Shown here in pieces: positions 6,849-9,099 of a stretch of 9,099 bases of DNA. Where the stretch lies: positions 1,728-10,826 of the forward strand of contig JAGLBF010000078.1 in NCBI GenBank assembly GCA_018260375.1, written 5' to 3'. Numbering within the stretch: position 1 is the first letter of the stretch; the number at the start of each line of letters is the position of its first letter. The DNA comes from Deinococcus sp. Lineage in GTDB: Bacteria; Deinococcota; Deinococci; Deinococcales; Deinococcaceae. The position numbers and the translations under genes are program-made. The notes beneath the pieces were generated by a model. The model worked only from the letters and a program-made list of their open reading frames with translations, was not told where the DNA came from and searched no databases.

Positions 6849-8396
6849 ATGGCGGTTTCTGCACGCTCTCAACGATTCTCCGCCCCCAAACTCCCGCTGC
6901 CGCCAGCGACGGTCTGGAGCGCGGCCCTCAGCTTACTGGTGTTGGTGCTGGTGGCCGACATCATGACGCCAGCCTCTTTTGCAGTGGGTACAGTGTTTAG
7001 CGCCTGTGTGGCCTTTGCTGCGCTGGGCTCTTCCAAGCGGGTGGTGTGGCAGTTGACGGGCCTGTGCCTGCTCGCCAATCTGTTTGCGGGCATTTGGAAC
7101 GGTCTGCGCGACGGGGCGAATGTGTATTCACTGGCGAACCGGAGTGTCAGCATTTTGAGCGTGCTGCTGGTGGGTTTTTTGGCTGTCAAGGCCCGTGACG
7201 CCTCTGAACGGGCGCTGCAACTGGCTGATGAGGAGCGCCAACTGACCCGCGAACGCGCCTTACGCGAACTAGCCGAGGACATGGGCGGCCCGCTGGGACA
7301 GAAAGAATTTGTTGACCGTGCCGCCGCATCACTGCTCAAGTTGACAGGCGCCTCTAGCGTAGAGGTCGGCGCCATTGACAAAGCGGTGCTGGGGGTGCCG
7401 CATGCTCTGGCACTTGCCCCTGACCTGACCAAAGCCGAGCGTCCCAGCCGCCTGAATACCCGCATTCCCCTGGACTTTTTGGCGCACCCAGTCGGCGCGG
7501 GGGATGTGTGGGCCGCTGAGGGCGGTCACATCTACCTTGCCCGCCTGCGCCGTCCCACCGAAGGAGGAGATCTGCTGGTGATTCTGACGTCGCCCACCAC
7601 GCCGCCTAGCCTGACTGGCGAGGCCATTCACGCGCTGCAACCGCTGCTGGAACGTACCACGCTTCTCGATGACCTGCGGGCCAACCGCAAGATGCTGGCT
7701 GAACGTGGCGAATTGCTGCGCGACTTGGTCTACGCCTTTTCGCATGACCTGCGCACACCGGTAATGGCGAACATCATGAATATGCAGTCGGCCCTGGGTG
7801 GAGCTTACGGCGAGTTGCCCGCAGAATACAAAGCCAACCTCCATAACGGACTGGCAGCCAATGAGACGCTGCTGGCCCTAGCTGACCAACTGCTGCTGGT
7901 CGCCAAATACGAGAGCGGTGAGGACGAACAAGAAGCGCCGCAGACCGTTCATCTGCGCGAACAAGTGCTGAGCGTGCTGGCTGACCTGAAACCCCGCATT
8001 CAGGCACAGCGCATCGTGCTCGATACTGCGCTGACGGACGTGAGTATAGAGGGGCGCAAACATGACCTGCGCCGCGCCATTCAGAACCTGCTGGACAACG
8101 CCATTAAGTTCAGTCCGCCAGGCGGCACAGTGCGCGTAAGCCTCTATCCTGACGGGGACGAAGCCGTCTTTAGCGTGCAAAATAGTGGGCGTGGCATCTC
8201 CGCTGCTCAGGAAGCGCGGCTGTTTCAGCGCTTTCGGGGCAGCGGCGCAGGCAGTGGCAGCGGCTTAGGGTTGTACCTAACGCGCCGCATAGCTGAAGAC
8301 CACGGCGGCAACGTGCGCTACCGCCGCGGCGCTGATTCGCAAACGATCTTTACACTCACGCTGCCCCAGTACGCTCAAGCATGGGGGCAAGCATGA
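6849..8396 (+). CDS. Membrane sensor histidine kinase, divergent to kdp operon
   Basis: Predicted membrane histidine kinase, 515 aa. Four hydrophobic helices lie at about 22-38, 43-59, 66-84 and 98-113, followed by a charged helical linker (115-145) and a GAF-like region (about 148-270, weak call). HisKA follows with FSHDLRTPV (phospho-acceptor His299), then HATPase_c with N-box IQNLLDNAIKFS (411-422), G1 VQNSGRGI (443-450) and G2 GSGSGLGLYL (468-477). In the G1 box the usual Asp is Asn445, a known variant among kinases. The order 4TM, GAF-like, HisKA, HATPase_c is that of the C-terminal half of classical KdpD, which the short KdpD here lacks. It probably senses K+ limitation, perhaps with the short KdpD, and phosphorylates the overlapping regulator. 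An in-frame TAG at 6798-6800 and no other start codon before 6849 support this ATG. Ligand unknown. Confidence 0.93.
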   Translation: MAVSARSQRFSAPKLPLPPATVWSAALSLLVLVLVADIMTPASFAVGTVFSACVAFAALGSSKRVVWQLTGLCLLANLFAGIWNGLRDGANVYSLANRSVSILSVLLVGFLAVKARDASERALQLADEERQLTRERALRELAEDMGGPLGQKEFVDRAAASLLKLTGASSVEVGAIDKAVLGVPHALALAPDLTKAERPSRLNTRIPLDFLAHPVGAGDVWAAEGGHIYLARLRRPTEGGDLLVILTSPTTPPSLTGEAIHALQPLLERTTLLDDLRANRKMLAERGELLRDLVYAFSHDLRTPVMANIMNMQSALGGAYGELPAEYKANLHNGLAANETLLALADQLLLVAKYESGEDEQEAPQTVHLREQVLSVLADLKPRIQAQRIVLDTALTDVSIEGRKHDLRRAIQNLLDNAIKFSPPGGTVRVSLYPDGDEAVFSVQNSGRGISAAQEARLFQRFRGSGAGSGSGLGLYLTRRIAEDHGGNVRYRRGADSQTIFTLTLPQYAQAWGQA

Positions 8397-9037
8397 GCGA
8401 GTCTACTCAAGCGGCACGTATCCGCATTTTGCTGGTTGAAGATCACGTATTTACCCGTGACGGCCTGCGCGCAGCGCTGAACCTTCAGCCTGATTTACAC
8501 GTCACGCTGGAAGCCCGCTCAGGCGAAGAAGCGCTGGAACTGCTGGCGCATCATACGGTGGATGTGGCGGTGGTGGACATCGGCCTGCCTGAGATGGACG
8601 GCATAGAGACGGCCGCGCAGATCAAAGCCCGCTGGCCTGACACGCGCATCGTGATGCTGACCGCGCACAATCTGCGCGAAGAAGTCTTTGCCTCGCTCGC
8701 CTCTGGCGCAGATGCCTACTGCCTCAAAAGTGACAAGCCTCAGTTGCTGCTGCTAGGCATCCGCTCTGCTGCGTCTGGTAGTGCTTACCTGGACCCGCAG
8801 GTGGCCCATCATGTGCTGGGCGGCGTGCGTGCACCCGAAGACAACTCGCCCCTGACCCCGCGTGAACTCGAAGTCCTGCGCCACATCGCTGACGGCACGG
8901 GCAACAAGGAGATTGCCAGCGCACTGGGCGTGAGCGTCGGTACAGTTAAGCTGCATGTGCAAGAAATCCTGAAAAAACTGCAAGCCGCAGACCGCACGCA
9001 AGCGGCAGTAAAGGCGCTACGGCAAGGGCTGTTGTAG
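8393..9037 (+). CDS. NarL/FixJ (LuxR-type) response regulator
   Basis: DNA-binding response regulator, 214 aa from this start. The receiver domain (about 10-128) has the acidic pair Glu16/Asp17, phospho-acceptor Asp62 in VVDIGLPEMDG, Thr90 and Lys112. The C-terminal LuxR-type helix-turn-helix (about 154-213) includes LTPRELEVLRHIADG and NKEIASALGVSVGTVKLHV. The ATG at 8393 overlaps the kinase stop as ATGA and has GGGGG 5 nt upstream. An in-frame ATG at 8381 (four more residues) lacks such a site and is less likely. The pair is thus translationally coupled. Classical Kdp systems use KdpE, an OmpR/winged-helix regulator; this NarL-type protein appears to take its place as kdp activator (inference from position). 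No kdpE is present in the window. Confidence 0.95.
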   Translation: MSESTQAARIRILLVEDHVFTRDGLRAALNLQPDLHVTLEARSGEEALELLAHHTVDVAVVDIGLPEMDGIETAAQIKARWPDTRIVMLTAHNLREEVFASLASGADAYCLKSDKPQLLLLGIRSAASGSAYLDPQVAHHVLGGVRAPEDNSPLTPRELEVLRHIADGTGNKEIASALGVSVGTVKLHVQEILKKLQAADRTQAAVKALRQGLL

Positions 9038-9044
9038 CTGACTG

Positions 9045-9072
9045 ATACGGACTGCCGCTAAATTCCACCACA
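9045..9072 (-). repeat. 28-bp inverted repeat, right copy
   Basis: Exact reverse complement of 835-862, beginning 7 bp after the regulator stop. It is bracketed by GACTG (9040-9044) and CAGTC (9071-9075), which the left copy lacks. The two copies enclose about 8.2 kb containing every Kdp gene and nothing else. No U-run follows, so terminator function is uncertain. The rest of the window to 9099 holds only a small GCCGC/GCGGC hairpin. Confidence 0.9.
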
Positions 9073-9099
9073 GTCGGAAAAGTGCCGCCTGCGGCTCCA

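Noticed and set aside
7329..7844. Minus-strand open frame of 171 codons opposite the histidine kinase
   Set aside because: Shadow of the kinase coding frame; no domain pattern or ribosome binding site.

Overview
The window carries a complete high-affinity potassium uptake locus (Kdp). A structural operon on the minus strand and a two-component regulatory pair on the plus strand diverge from a shared 139-bp promoter region. DNA is GC-rich. The best guess for the source is a Deinococcus-type bacterium. Three things suggest this: the KdpD is cut short after its sensor and USP domains, it is paired with a separate histidine kinase and a NarL/LuxR-type regulator, and the kinase start looks leaderless. 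This is inferred from memory of such loci; no database was searched.

Layout. Positions 1-116 are unassigned, possibly the tail of an upstream gene. Positions 117-812 (+) encode a PlsC-like lysophospholipid acyltransferase that is probably unrelated to Kdp. An 86-bp gap between convergent genes (813-898) holds one copy of a 28-bp repeat. The minus-strand operon reads right to left: kdpB (6709-4667), a 26-codon membrane microprotein (4585-4505), kdpF (4508-4428), kdpA (4427-2733), kdpC (2644-1991) and a short kdpD (1987-899). The order B-x-F-A-C-D differs from the classical F-A-B-C-D-E. On the plus strand, 6849-8396 is a membrane histidine kinase and 8393-9037 its response regulator, joined by an ATGA overlap. 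A second, inverted copy of the 28-bp repeat lies just after the regulator (9045-9072), so the two copies bracket the whole Kdp block.

How the parts fit. KdpA is the K+-selective channel-like subunit, KdpB the P-type ATPase, and KdpC and KdpF the accessory membrane subunits. The short KdpD keeps the Walker-type N-terminal domain and the USP domain but has no membrane or kinase part. The divergent kinase has four predicted membrane helices, a GAF-like stretch, HisKA and HATPase_c, which is the layout of the missing half of KdpD. The locus therefore looks like a split KdpD that signals to a NarL-family regulator instead of an OmpR-type KdpE.

Other non-coding signals are a TTGGCTA-N7-TAGCCAA inverted repeat in the divergent promoter, a six-run G-quadruplex motif between kdpA and kdpC, and a 12-bp palindrome covering most of the kdpC ribosome binding site.
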